The translations under genes and the position numbers were made by a program. From positions 62,001 through 126,000 of the forward strand of contig JADJEV010000005.1 in assembly GCA_016708905.1 (NCBI GenBank): DNA of 64,000 nt, given 5' to 3'. The notes beneath the pieces were generated by a model that saw nothing but the letters and a program-made list of their open reading frames with translations, was not told the origin of the DNA and made no database searches. Positions within the stretch are counted from its first letter, which is position 1, and every line of letters begins with the position of its first letter. This document shows, piece after piece, positions 34,708-45,557 of the stretch. The stretch comes from Candidatus Methylophosphatis roskildensis (lineage in GTDB: Bacteria > Pseudomonadota > Gammaproteobacteria > Burkholderiales > Rhodocyclaceae).

Positions 34708-35400
34708 ATGAACCCCCTTACCAACCGCGCAATCGCCGTACCGCGCTCGGGCGCAGGGCATTCGGCGGCGACAGCTTTCGCCACCAACAAAGTTCTGCGC
34801 AACACCTATCTGCTGCTGTCGATGACGCTGCTGTTCAGTGCACTCGCTGCCGGCATCTCGGCCAGTCTGAAACTGCCTCACCCAGGCTTGGTCATCACGC
34901 TGGTCGGCTATTTCGGCCTGCTGTTTCTGACCACCAAATTCCGTGACAGCGCGCTCGGGCTGGCGTTTGTATTCGCCCTCACTGGTTTCATGGGCTATAC
35001 GCTGGGACCGATCGTCAGCGCCTACCTGCAATTGCCCAACGGAGCGCAACTGGTGATGACCGCCATGGGCGCGACCGGAGCGATCTTCCTCGGGCTTTCA
35101 GGCTATGCGCTGGTAAGCCGGAAGGACTTCAGTTTCATGGGCGGATTTCTCATGGTCGGCATCCTGGTGGCCTTCCTGGCCGGATTGGGCGCGATCTTTT
35201 TTGAGATTCCGGCGCTCTCGTTGACGGTTTCGGCAGCCTTCGTGCTGCTCATGTCGGGACTGATCCTGTACCAGACCAGCGCCATCATTCAGGGCGGTGA
35301 GACCAATTACATCATGGCCACGGTCACGCTGTTCGTGTCCATCTTCAACCTATTCACCAGCCTCCTGCATCTGTTGGGTTTCATGAACAGCAGTGATTGA
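34708..35400 (+). CDS. Bax inhibitor-1/YccA family membrane protein
   Basis: This 230-residue protein with a GGAGG site and seven predicted membrane segments shows the BI-1 order: NTYLLLSMTLLFSALAAGIS, a central FALTGFMGYTLGPIV segment, and a C-terminal half ending VTLFVSIFNLFTSLLHLLG, where the family has its conserved acidic residues before the last span. BI-1 proteins are proposed to be pH-sensitive Ca2+ leak channels, and YccA in E. coli modulates FtsH. A few genes downstream is a Ca2+-type P-ATPase. Confidence 0.88.
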   Translation: MNPLTNRAIAVPRSGAGHSAATAFATNKVLRNTYLLLSMTLLFSALAAGISASLKLPHPGLVITLVGYFGLLFLTTKFRDSALGLAFVFALTGFMGYTLGPIVSAYLQLPNGAQLVMTAMGATGAIFLGLSGYALVSRKDFSFMGGFLMVGILVAFLAGLGAIFFEIPALSLTVSAAFVLLMSGLILYQTSAIIQGGETNYIMATVTLFVSIFNLFTSLLHLLGFMNSSD

Positions 35401-35446
35401 GCGGGTGAGCAGCCGAGCGGTCTATCCAGCTTCAGATGGAGATGTC

Positions 35447-36514
35447 ATGAACGGGGCTTCGACTTCGAGACCCCCGCCCGCCGATGCCTGGCGCGTCGAG
35501 GAATCGGAATTCCCGCGCGATGCGACGGTGCCGGAGCAACTGGGCTATCTGCTGCGCTATGCGATCCTGGCCTCGTCCTTGTACAACACCCAGCCGTGGC
35601 GGTTTCGGATCACCGATGCCGGCCTCGATCTGTTCGCCGACCGGTCGCGCTGGTTGCCGCTGGCCGACCCGCAGGCACGCCAAATGATCGTCGCCTGCGG
35701 GGCCGCGCTGTTCAATCTGCGCACGGCGGCCGGCTGCCATGGAGTGGCGCTGCGTGTCGATGTGTGTCCTGATCCTCGCGATCCAGATTGGATTGCGCGC
35801 TGCGCCGTCGCAGGCGAAGTGGCGAAGCGCGTCGACGAGACGGCCCTGCTGCGCGCAATCCCGATGCGCCGCACGCATCACAAGTCTTTCGCCCGGGACG
35901 CCCCACCGCCCACCCCTGCGCTGCTTGATCGCCTGAAGCAAGCCGCCGACGCCCATGCCATTCAATTGTCGTTCGCAGCGGACGATGCAGCGAAGACAGC
36001 CGTCGCCGACATCGTCGCCGAAGCCGAGCGGCGGGATCTGGCCGACCCGGGCTTCGTCGCGGAGCGGGAGCGATGGATACGGCCCGAGCAGTCGGACCGC
36101 CCAGACGGTGTTCCCCGCAGTTATCTGTTGAACCTGCGCGAATTGCCGGACTTCGGGGCGCCGGAGTGGGCGCAGGAGATCGGCGCCGCGGAAACCGGGA
36201 CGTACCAGGTGGAGCGCCTGCGCAGCCTGGTCCGCGCCTCACCAGTACTGGCCTTGCTATCCAGTTGCCAGGACGGGCGTGAGCCATGGCTGGCGGCGGG
36301 CGAAGCCCTCAAGCACATCGTCCTGATCGCCCGCAACGCCGGCATTTGGGCCTCCTACCTCAACGGCCCGATACAGCGCCAGGCGTTGCGATCGAGGCTC
36401 GGGCCGCTGTTCCACAACGCAGCATTCCCGCAGGTGCTGCTGCGCATGGGGTACGGATTCGAGCCCCCGCCTACTGCGCGCCGCGCGCTGGAGGACGTAC
36501 TGGACGGTTACTGA
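35447..36514 (+). CDS. Acg-type nitroreductase family protein
   Basis: The ATG at 35447 has a GGAGA site and gives 355 residues. Segments typical of the Acg (Rv2032) family are ATVPEQLGYLLRYAILASSLYNTQPWRF (given here as landmarks at about residues 27-54), RQMIVACGAALFNLR, RRTHHKSFA and ALKHIVLIARNAG, with a final VLLRMGYG. The family resembles a nitroreductase dimer folded in one chain; mycobacterial Acg binds FMN and may sequester it rather than act as an enzyme. Acg genes are hallmark members of dormancy regulons, which fits the neighbours. Confidence 0.82.
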   Translation: MNGASTSRPPPADAWRVEESEFPRDATVPEQLGYLLRYAILASSLYNTQPWRFRITDAGLDLFADRSRWLPLADPQARQMIVACGAALFNLRTAAGCHGVALRVDVCPDPRDPDWIARCAVAGEVAKRVDETALLRAIPMRRTHHKSFARDAPPPTPALLDRLKQAADAHAIQLSFAADDAAKTAVADIVAEAERRDLADPGFVAERERWIRPEQSDRPDGVPRSYLLNLRELPDFGAPEWAQEIGAAETGTYQVERLRSLVRASPVLALLSSCQDGREPWLAAGEALKHIVLIARNAGIWASYLNGPIQRQALRSRLGPLFHNAAFPQVLLRMGYGFEPPPTARRALEDVLDGY

Positions 36515-36711
36515 TATGCCGGAACCCGGGACGCGATCTTGAAACGCTTGGCCTTACAAGAGGCACTGAACTTCTGCAATCCACATACAACTTGATCGAG
36601 GGCACTGTTCTCCACCTGCATGCCAATCGAACAGCGCATCGCGGCCCTGGGAAGGGGTCGCTGAATTCCTCTCCTTCCCTCGTCCAAGAAGCAACCCGAC
36701 AGGAGCAGCCT

Positions 36712-37353
36712 TTGAAAGACGTCGCCCGATTCATCGCCGGATTCGAACGATTCCATGAGAAGTACTTCAGCGAAGACCGAGCGCTGTTCGAGCAACTCAA
36801 GCATGGCCAGAACCCGAAGGCGCTTATCGTCGCTTGCGCCGATTCCCGTGTCGATCCGGCGCTGCTGACCGGAGCAGAACCCGGAGACGTATTTGTCGTG
36901 CGCAACGTCGCCAACCTGGTGCCGCCCTATGAGCCCGGCGGCAGTTTCGCCAGCGTACCGGCGGCGCTCGAGTTCGCCGTCCTCTCCCTTGGAATCGAGC
37001 ACATAATCGTGCTTGGCCACGGACAGTGCGGCGGTATCCGCGCCCTGATGGGTGGCACGGATTCCCAGACCGAGTTCATCGGCAAATGGGTTGGCATCGC
37101 GCGGCGCGCCCGCGAGCGGGTACTCGCCGAACTGCCGTCCAAGCCATTGGCGCTTCAGGAGCGTGCCTGTGAGCAGGCGGGCATTCTCGTTTCGCTTGAG
37201 AACCTGATGACCTATCCGTGGATCGCCCAACGCGTCGAGGCGGGGGCGATCCACTTGCACGGCTGGTATTTCGACATCGCGGCTGGCGCCCTGATGCATT
37301 ACGAACCCGCTCGCAACGCGTTCGAACCGGCGGCGCCCGGAGCGGCAATTTGA
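36712..37353 (+). CDS. Beta-class carbonic anhydrase
   Basis: A TTG at 36712 with an AGGAG site 10-12 bases upstream gives 213 residues, the normal length; the frame stays open far upstream over the preceding gene. Zinc ligands and the catalytic pair are seen as Cys42-x-Asp44-x-Arg46 (ACADSRVDP) and His103-x2-Cys106 (GHGQCGGI). EPGDVFVVRNVANLVPP and the YF-DI-G C-terminal pattern also match. It interconverts CO2 and bicarbonate, and could supply bicarbonate to carboxylases. The gene lies 197 bases after the nitroreductase gene. Confidence 0.9.
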   Translation: MKDVARFIAGFERFHEKYFSEDRALFEQLKHGQNPKALIVACADSRVDPALLTGAEPGDVFVVRNVANLVPPYEPGGSFASVPAALEFAVLSLGIEHIIVLGHGQCGGIRALMGGTDSQTEFIGKWVGIARRARERVLAELPSKPLALQERACEQAGILVSLENLMTYPWIAQRVEAGAIHLHGWYFDIAAGALMHYEPARNAFEPAAPGAAI

Positions 37354-37704
37354 AGTGCATCGAAACCGCCGATACCGGCCTCAACTGAATCCTCGTCGGC
37401 TTCGTCCTTGCCATGCCGGCGCTGGTCGCCAGGTGGTTCCGTTTTCTTGTCGCATGCCGTGGCTGCGGTCAAACGGGCTGGTCTTCGCCGACCACCGACC
37501 CGAGATTGAAGCCAACCGGAGCTTGCGCTGATTGCGCGGCAAGTTCCGCAGCCGTGGCATCATCGGGACATCCCAGCCACGATACCGCGCATGTGCTGCT
37601 GCCGGGTTCGGCAGGCTGCAATGTGATACATCTCGCCGATCCGCCGCTGCGAGTGGCGCGATAACTGCGTAATCCACAAACGGAAAGGTCGTCCGGTCTC
37701 TGCC
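37354..37704. other. Intergenic region, no gene seen
   Basis: These 351 bases between the carbonic anhydrase and the P-type ATPase contain short frames on both strands but none with a ribosome site or recognisable protein. Confidence 0.5.
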
Positions 37705-40398
37705 ATGTCCTCACGGAACCCAGTCAAACCGTGGCATTCGCTGGCTCCCGACAAGGTGGCCAGCGAGCTCACCGTCGATCCCGCCCGCGGCCTGCCCGTG
37801 GACGAAGCCCAGTCGCGCCTCGCCGCCCACGGACCCAACCGTCTGGCTGAGAAACCGCCGCGACCGGCCTGGCGCAAGTTCGTCGACCAGTTCAGGACTG
37901 TGCTGATCGGCATTCTCGTCGTCGCGGCGGGGCTGGCGTTTCTCATTGGCGATGTCAAGGACATGACGGTGATCCTGATCGTCGTGGTATTCAATGCCGT
38001 GCTCGGCTTCTACCAGGAGCAGCGCGCGGAGCAGAGCCTGGCGGCGCTGAAGCAGATGCTCGCACTGAAGGCGCGGGTACGGCGCGACGGGCACAAGCTG
38101 GAGATCCCCGCAGAGGATCTGGTTCCGGGCGACCTCGTGCTCCTCGAAGCCGGTGACAAGGTACCTGCCGATGGCCGGCTGATCGAAGCGCACAGCCTGG
38201 CGATCGATGAGTCGGCACTCACCGGGGAGTCGGGTGCCGTGGGAAAGCACGTCGATGCAGTATCCGACCTCGCTGCGCCCTTGGCAGAGCGCACCGATAT
38301 GGCGTTCATGAACACCGTCGTCACCCGTGGCCGCGCCTCGATGCTGGTAACTGCCACCGGCATGGACACCGAAATGGGCCGCATCGCCGGAATGATGCAG
38401 GAAGCGCCGGAGTCCGCCACGCCGCTTCAACGCCAGTTGGACCGCTTGGGCAAGCGCCTGGCCCTGATTGCCGGCATCGTGGTGGGGCTGATCTTCCTGC
38501 TGGCGCTCTATCAGGGCGAGCCGCTGGCGCATGCGGCGCTGACCGCGATCACCCTGGCGGTGGCCGCGATTCCGGAAGGCCTGCCCGCAGTGGTGACGGT
38601 GACGCTGGCCCTGGGCATGCGGCGGATGGCTGGGCAGCGCGCCATCGTCAAGCGATTGGCGGCGGTGGAAACCCTGGGCTGCACCACCGTGATTTGTTCG
38701 GACAAGACCGGAACCCTGACGCTCAATCAAATGACGGCACGCGCCTTTCTGCACGGTGGCCGACGCTACGCGGTGAGCGGCGAGGGTTACGCCGCCGAGG
38801 GCGAGGTTCGTGCCGAAGACGGCGGGGTCGTGCCGGATCTTTCTGCGCTCCTGCTGCCGGCGGCGCTGTGCAACGACAGCCGCATCAGTGATGGGCAACT
38901 GATCGGCGACCCGACCGAAGGTGCACTCGCGGCACTGGCAGCAAAAGGGGGCGTTGACGCGCGGGCCGCCGCCGACCACCTGCCTCGCATCGCCGAGATC
39001 CCGTTCGATTCGGCCAACAAATTCATGGCCACCTTCCACCAGGACGGCGATCACATACGCATGTTCGTCAAAGGCGCGCCCGACGTACTGCTGGCTCGCT
39101 GCGCAGCAGTGTCGGGCGAGGCCGGCGAGCAGCCGCTGGACGATGGCGCGCGCGAGGATCTGATACGGAGAAATGAGGCGATGGCCTCGCGCGGTCTGCG
39201 GGTGCTGGCAATGGCCTCGCGTACCCTTCCCGCCGGCAACTTCGACCCGGCCAGCGAGCAGATGCCGCAGGTCACGGATCTGACTCTGCAAGGCCTGGTG
39301 GGCATCATGGATCCGCCGCGCCCCGAGGCGCGCGAGGCAATCGCACTGTGCAGGAGCGCCGGCATCGAGGTCAGAATGATCACCGGCGACCACAAGGCGA
39401 CGGCCGCGGCCATCGCCAGGGAGTTGGGCCTCGCCGGCGAGGCGCTCGAAGGCCGGGAGCTGGATGGTTTGGATGAGGCTGAACTTGCCCGGCGCATCGA
39501 GGGCGTTGTGGTGTTCGCACGGGTCGCGCCGGAACACAAGGTCAGACTCGTGCAGGCGCTCAAACGCGAAGGCCACGTGGTCGCCATGACCGGCGACGGC
39601 GTGAATGACGCGCCAGCGCTGAAGAGTGCCGACATCGGCGTGGCGATGGGCATCACCGGCACCGAGGTGAGCAAGGAGGCCGCGGCCATGGTGCTCACCG
39701 ACGACAACTTCGCCAGCATCGTGCGGGCGGTGAAGGAAGGCCGCACCATCTATGACAATATCGTCAAGTTCGTGCGCTTCCAACTCGGCACCAACATGGG
39801 CGCCCTGGGCACGGTGTTGGGGGCCTCGCTGTTGGGCTGGCCGGTGCCGTTCAACCCGATCCAGATCCTTTGGGTGAACATGATCATGGATGGCCCGCCC
39901 GCCATGGCACTCGGCGTCGATCCCGCGCGTCACGGCATCATGGACGAGCCACCGCGGCAGCCCAAGGCGGAGATCCTCACCTGGCGGCGCCTCGCCACGC
40001 TGGCGGCATTTGGCTCCACGATGACGTTGGGCACGCTGGCGGTTTTCTGGCATGGCCTGCAATCCGGCAATCAAGCACGGGCCATTACGCTGGCATTCAC
40101 CACCTTCGTCCTGTTCCAGTTCTTTAACGTATTCAACGCTCGCGCCGAAACCGGTTCGGCCTTCGCCCAGCATTTATTTGGCAACCGAATGCTTTGGCTT
40201 GCGCTGGCCGCCGTACTGGCGCTGCAAATCGTGGTGGTTCATTGGGAGCCCGCGCAGGCGATATTCGGCACCACGGCTCTCGGTTTGGCCGACTGGGGCG
40301 TCGCGACGGCGGTCGCTTCATCGGTGCTGCTACTGGAAGAGGCGCGCAAGCTCGCGAACCGCATTTTCCGACGCATGTTCGGCAACGCCGGGGCGTAA
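37705..40398 (+). CDS. P2A-type cation-transporting ATPase (PacL/CtpF-like)
   Basis: This 897-residue pump begins with a cation ATPase N-domain (about 1-75, LTVDPARGLPVDEAQSRLAAHGPN) and has ten predicted membrane segments. The actuator has LTGES (about 172). The M4 ion site is IPEGLPA (about 289-295). The phosphorylation Asp333 is in SDKTGTLT, and the hinge is MTGDGVNDAPALK (about 628-640). The C-terminal NMIMDGPPAMALG motif is in M6. These fit the Ca2+-type P2A group, including PacL and mycobacterial CtpF (about 905 residues). The transported ion is inferred to be Ca2+ or Mn2+. A long antisense frame over the gene is a GC artefact. Confidence 0.9.
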   Translation: MSSRNPVKPWHSLAPDKVASELTVDPARGLPVDEAQSRLAAHGPNRLAEKPPRPAWRKFVDQFRTVLIGILVVAAGLAFLIGDVKDMTVILIVVVFNAVLGFYQEQRAEQSLAALKQMLALKARVRRDGHKLEIPAEDLVPGDLVLLEAGDKVPADGRLIEAHSLAIDESALTGESGAVGKHVDAVSDLAAPLAERTDMAFMNTVVTRGRASMLVTATGMDTEMGRIAGMMQEAPESATPLQRQLDRLGKRLALIAGIVVGLIFLLALYQGEPLAHAALTAITLAVAAIPEGLPAVVTVTLALGMRRMAGQRAIVKRLAAVETLGCTTVICSDKTGTLTLNQMTARAFLHGGRRYAVSGEGYAAEGEVRAEDGGVVPDLSALLLPAALCNDSRISDGQLIGDPTEGALAALAAKGGVDARAAADHLPRIAEIPFDSANKFMATFHQDGDHIRMFVKGAPDVLLARCAAVSGEAGEQPLDDGAREDLIRRNEAMASRGLRVLAMASRTLPAGNFDPASEQMPQVTDLTLQGLVGIMDPPRPEAREAIALCRSAGIEVRMITGDHKATAAAIARELGLAGEALEGRELDGLDEAELARRIEGVVVFARVAPEHKVRLVQALKREGHVVAMTGDGVNDAPALKSADIGVAMGITGTEVSKEAAAMVLTDDNFASIVRAVKEGRTIYDNIVKFVRFQLGTNMGALGTVLGASLLGWPVPFNPIQILWVNMIMDGPPAMALGVDPARHGIMDEPPRQPKAEILTWRRLATLAAFGSTMTLGTLAVFWHGLQSGNQARAITLAFTTFVLFQFFNVFNARAETGSAFAQHLFGNRMLWLALAAVLALQIVVVHWEPAQAIFGTTALGLADWGVATAVASSVLLLEEARKLANRIFRRMFGNAGA

Positions 40399-40485
40399 GG
40401 CGACGGCGCGGCTACGTTTCATACTAACGTCATCGATACTACGAGTCGCCGCAATGGAACGGATCGTATGGAGAGGAGGAGTCGC

Positions 40486-41355
40486 ATGGCGCCGCGGTCG
40501 CGAGGCGAGCCGGGATCGAATTCCCGCGGAAGACCTCTGAGCCGCCAGCAAAGGTATGTGCGGATCGCCACAACTATCGCCACAATCCCGGTCATCGGGT
40601 ACCTTCATTACCTGACCGGAGAGGATTACGAATTCCATCCCGTGTTTCTCCTTCCCGTCATTGCCGCGACCTGGTACGCAGGCACCGCCGGGGGCCTCGT
40701 GGCGGCGCTAGTGAGCGCCGGAGTCTGGTTCGCGGTGGACTGGCGGCTAACCGGCGCAGCGGCGCCAGGCGTGTTGCTATTAAATGAACTCTTGCGTCTC
40801 AGTGTTCTTCTCGTCGTAGCGTTTCTGGTGTCGCGCTGGAAGGCGGCGCTGGACCGGGAAAGCTCGCTTGCACAAACGGACCCGCTGACGGGGCTGGCCA
40901 ATCATCGCGCGTTCTTTGATCGCGGTGCCGCCGAACTGTCACGTGCGCGCCGTTACCACCATCCGGTGACCGTATTGTTCCTCGACCTGGACGCCTTCAA
41001 AGCGGTCAACGACACGATGGGACACGAGGTGGGTGACGCATTGCTGCGCACCGTGGCACAGGTGTTGTGCGCCCAGTCGCGCGTGAATGATATCGGCGGA
41101 CGGTTGGGCGGTGACGAATTCGCCCTTCTTCTCCCGGAAACCGGTCCCGAGGCGGCATTTGCTTATGCCACCTCGCTACGGCAACGGCTGTTGGAGGCCA
41201 TGCGGCTGCATGGCTGGCCCGCCACCTTCAGCATCGGCGTCGCGGCGTTCCGGACACTACCTGACGACTTCTGCCATCTCGTGTCGCGCGCCGACGCGCT
41301 GATGTACGCGGTCAAACAGAGCGGCAAGGACGGTATCCGGGCCGAGGTTTTCTGA
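40486..41355 (+). CDS. Membrane diguanylate cyclase (GGDEF domain)
   Basis: The ATG at 40486 is preceded by AGGAGG and gives 289 residues. Three to four membrane segments (about 25-120) precede a GGDEF domain (about 130-285) with LTGLANHRAFF, FLDLDAFKAVND and an intact GGDEF motif near residue 208. No RxxD inhibitory site five residues upstream of GGDEF is seen (the sequence there is NDIGGRL). It should make c-di-GMP, which commonly promotes exopolysaccharide. It follows the ATPase gene after 87 bases and ends 35 bases before the decayed antiporter. Confidence 0.9.
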   Translation: MAPRSRGEPGSNSRGRPLSRQQRYVRIATTIATIPVIGYLHYLTGEDYEFHPVFLLPVIAATWYAGTAGGLVAALVSAGVWFAVDWRLTGAAAPGVLLLNELLRLSVLLVVAFLVSRWKAALDRESSLAQTDPLTGLANHRAFFDRGAAELSRARRYHHPVTVLFLDLDAFKAVNDTMGHEVGDALLRTVAQVLCAQSRVNDIGGRLGGDEFALLLPETGPEAAFAYATSLRQRLLEAMRLHGWPATFSIGVAAFRTLPDDFCHLVSRADALMYAVKQSGKDGIRAEVF

Positions 41356-41389
41356 AGTGGAGCGCCCCCGCCGACCCCGTGGCCGACCG

Positions 41390-41714
41390 ATGACGATGGG
41401 AAACGCATATTCCGAATTCGCCACTCTGCTGTCGCTCGCGGCTCTCGTCGGCGTCATCGCCGTGCGCCTGCTGCGCCAGCCGCTGATCGTCGCCTAAATC
41501 GCCGTCGGCATCCTGCTCGGGCCGTCCGCGCTGGCCTGGGTGTCGCCGCACGATCAGGCGGACCTGCGGCGATGATGGAGATGCGCTGGGGCGACGTGGG
41601 GTCACCCGAGTGTTCCGGCCGTACGACGACGCGGCTGATTTTGCCGCCCGCGAAATCGCGGACGCTCTCGCCGGCGTCAATGACGTAGCGCCGCCTTTTG
41701 ATCGAAAGGAGTGA
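41390..41714 (+). pseudogene. Remnant of a CPA2-type cation:proton antiporter
   Basis: From the ATG at 41390 the frame reads like the start of a KefB/CPA2 antiporter (FATLLSLAALVGVIAVRLLRQPLIVA), then a TAA at 41495-41497 replaces the expected Tyr of IVAYIAVG. The homologous reading continues after it (IAVGILLGPSALAWVSPHD). Near 41570 it jumps to another frame that reads VFRPYDDAADFAAREIADAL and stops at 41712-41714; this resembles the C-terminal end of such antiporters. The middle of the gene (several hundred residues) is therefore deleted. The frame-2 tail still provides the AAAGGAG site used by the next gene. Confidence 0.7.
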
Positions 41715-41716
41715 GC

Positions 41717-42610
41717 ATGTCCCGAATAGCACACATCGTCGCGGCAACCGATTTCTCGCCGCGCGCTGAGTTGGCGGTGAAGCGCGCGGCTACCCTGGCG
41801 CAACAGCACGAGGCGACCCTGCACCTGCTGCAAGTCATGCTCAAACTGCAGTGGCAGATGTTCGGGCGGGCCCTTGTCGATCATCCGCTCGTCACGGAAG
41901 GGCGCCTGTATGAGTCGGCGAGGGCGCGCCTGAAGAACCTTGCCGAGGCTCTTGCCGGTTCCTACGCCATCGCGCTGCAGCACCATGTCAGCATTGGGCG
42001 CCCTCACGAGAAGATCGCGGAATACGCCCGGTCCCATGTCGTGGACCTCACGGTACTTGGCAGCCACGGGGAGAACTTCGTGCTCGACCCGTTCATCGGC
42101 ACCACAGCACTGAAGTTCGTGCGAATGGGGACCAGTCCGGCGCTGATCGTCGACACCGAGGCAACCGGGGCATACGGGAACGTGCTGGTCGCGGTTGACT
42201 TCTCGGACGTTTCGCGGGCGGCCGTCGAAGCTGCACTGAGGATCGGGTCGCAGGGATCGATTCGCGTGCTGCATGTCTATGAGGTCGAATTCGAGGAAAA
42301 GATGCGCTTCGCGGGAGTCGAGGACGGTGTGATCCAGCGCTACCGCGACGCTGCCGCCCGGGAAGCCCGACGTATGATGGATGCGTTTCTTGCAGGCAAG
42401 GATCTACGCGACCGGGTGTCGCCGATCATAAAGCGCGGCGCGCCTGCGCTCACGATCCTCGATCAGGCGCAAGCGCTGCACGGCGACCTGATCGTCATGG
42501 GAAAGCGTGGGCGCACCGAACTCAATGAGGTACTGCTCGGCAGTGTCACCAAGCACGTCCTTCAGGAAACCGATCGGGATCTGCTGCTGGTTGGGCATTT
42601 CGCAGCATAG
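41717..42610 (+). CDS. Tandem universal stress protein
   Basis: The ATG at 41717 (GTG at 41711 is an alternative) has an AAAGGAG site and gives 297 residues with two UspA domains. Domain one starts RIAHIVAATDFSPRAELAVKRA (about 2-24), and domain two starts NVLVAVDFSDVSRAAVEAAL (about 156-175). The second carries an ATP-binding-type motif GKRGRTELNEVLLGSVTKHVL near the end. The first has GSHGENFVLDPFIGTTALKFV, partly matching. Usp proteins bind ATP and support survival under hypoxia and starvation. The gene lies directly after the antiporter remnant, which it may once have been cotranscribed with. Confidence 0.88.
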   Translation: MSRIAHIVAATDFSPRAELAVKRAATLAQQHEATLHLLQVMLKLQWQMFGRALVDHPLVTEGRLYESARARLKNLAEALAGSYAIALQHHVSIGRPHEKIAEYARSHVVDLTVLGSHGENFVLDPFIGTTALKFVRMGTSPALIVDTEATGAYGNVLVAVDFSDVSRAAVEAALRIGSQGSIRVLHVYEVEFEEKMRFAGVEDGVIQRYRDAAAREARRMMDAFLAGKDLRDRVSPIIKRGAPALTILDQAQALHGDLIVMGKRGRTELNEVLLGSVTKHVLQETDRDLLLVGHFAA

Positions 42611-42846
42611 CACAACGCCATACGACGGATCGCGACAAGCTTGCGCGGGGGAATTGCAGTCTTCAGGGGAAAACGCTGTGCAAACGACACCCTTGCCGGC
42701 GACGCCAGACATGGTTCGGGAGAATCTCAGTGGTTGTCGCTGGACGAATTGATCGAGCGGTCGGAATAGCTGGGTAGCCATCGCCGTCGAATGCCTCCCG
42801 CGCACGGCCCCGTTGGAGCTCGGGTATTCCGTTCCATCGCGTCACT

Positions 42847-43335
42847 TCAAACCTTGCCGTCGTCCGTCTGGTGGGTCGCGGACCCCGACTGATCGACGCT
42901 CAAAGCCAGGGAGATTCGAGACTTCACCAATTGCAGCACCCCGGCAAGTTCATGCTGCTGTGTCGGCGAGAGGTCGCTCAGGATCTCGGCACGGACACTT
43001 AGAACGACCCGTTCGACGTCGGCTATCAGCGGCCTTGCCCGATCGGTCAAATAAACGCCCCACACGCGCCGGTCGCCTGGAATCGGGCGCCGCTCGACCC
43101 ACCCGCTCTTCTCCACATGGTCGATCAGACGCCCGGCAGTGGTCTTCTCCACTTCGAGCGCCTCGGCCAATTGCGACTGCGACAGGCCATCTCGGTTGGA
43201 CAGGATTGCCAGCACCGACCATTGCGCGCGTGTCAGACCCAGCGGGTGCAATCGCCGGTCAATGAGTTGGCGAAACAGCCGCGCTGTTTCGGTTAGGAGA
43301 AAACCTATGCCGCGATCCGTGTCGTTGATAAGCAT
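42847..43335 (-). CDS. MarR-family transcriptional regulator
   Basis: This 162-residue protein has the MarR winged helix: GLTRAQWSVLAILSNRDGLSQSQLAEAL (landmarks about 33-60), KTTAGRLIDHVEKSGWVERRPIPGDRR and the wing. By family it is a dimeric repressor released by a small ligand; nothing here tells which. It is divergent from pckG with 263 bases between, where the inverted repeats at 43428-43451 could be its operator. The 236 bases on its other side, after the Usp gene, hold no recognised feature. Confidence 0.85.
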   Translation of the reverse strand: MLINDTDRGIGFLLTETARLFRQLIDRRLHPLGLTRAQWSVLAILSNRDGLSQSQLAEALEVEKTTAGRLIDHVEKSGWVERRPIPGDRRVWGVYLTDRARPLIADVERVVLSVRAEILSDLSPTQQHELAGVLQLVKSRISLALSVDQSGSATHQTDDGKV

Positions 43336-43427
43336 GTCGGCCGTTCCTTGTGAGATTGCCCTACTCCGTCGGACTGCGAAGGTAAAGCCGTCTATTGGCG
43401 CACCAAAACATTGCGTGCAAGAGTATA

Positions 43428-43451
43428 GTAAGCAAACTTACAATATGTTTG
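43428..43451. promoter_or_regulatory. Overlapping inverted repeats, candidate MarR operator
   Basis: GTAAG-CAAA-CTTAC (43428-43441) is a perfect palindrome, and CAAAC-N9-GTTTG (43433-43451) overlaps it. The AT-rich site stands out from its GC-rich surroundings, about 95 bases upstream of marR and 150 upstream of pckG. Confidence 0.45.
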
Positions 43452-43598
43452 ATATACCTCAAGCTTGACAGCAGCAGCAAGGCATATCGTACAGCGCGTT
43501 AGCACCGCAGCGTGGGGCCGATCTCTCTTGAAAGAAGCTTCGGGCGGGTGCTACACGGCCGTATGTCAGTCCACACCAACCGAGAGAGGAAACAAGGC

Positions 43599-45452
<1,854 letters not shown>

Positions 45453-45484
45453 TCGGGCAACCAGGCCGTTACGCCTAGACGAGA

Positions 45485-45519
45485 CCTCGGGGGTGGCGTC
45501 AAACGCCCCACCTCCGAGG
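45485..45519 (+). other. Long intercistronic hairpin between pckG and mdh
   Basis: CCTCGG...CCGAGG encloses GGTGGCG-TCAAA-CGCC(C)CACC, giving an extended stem of about 14 pairs. No U-run follows, so it is more likely an mRNA stability or processing structure than a terminator. Confidence 0.5.
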
Positions 45520-45557
45520 CCCGGAGAAAGACATCACTGAGTTGAGGAGACACCATC

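Noticed and set aside
34192..36711. FNR/Anr boxes (TTGAT-N4-ATCAA) controlling the stress island
   Set aside because: Only half-sites such as TTGATCCCGCATCC near 34660 were found; no full site.
37413..37664. An 83-codon plus-strand frame upstream of the P-type ATPase
   Set aside because: It has no ribosome site, and its Cys/Ser/Pro-rich composition matches no family.
37711..40173. An 820-codon open frame antisense to the P-type ATPase gene
   Set aside because: It mirrors the codon-position GC bias of the sense gene, shows no domain motif, and is His/Arg/Gln-rich as expected of a shadow frame.
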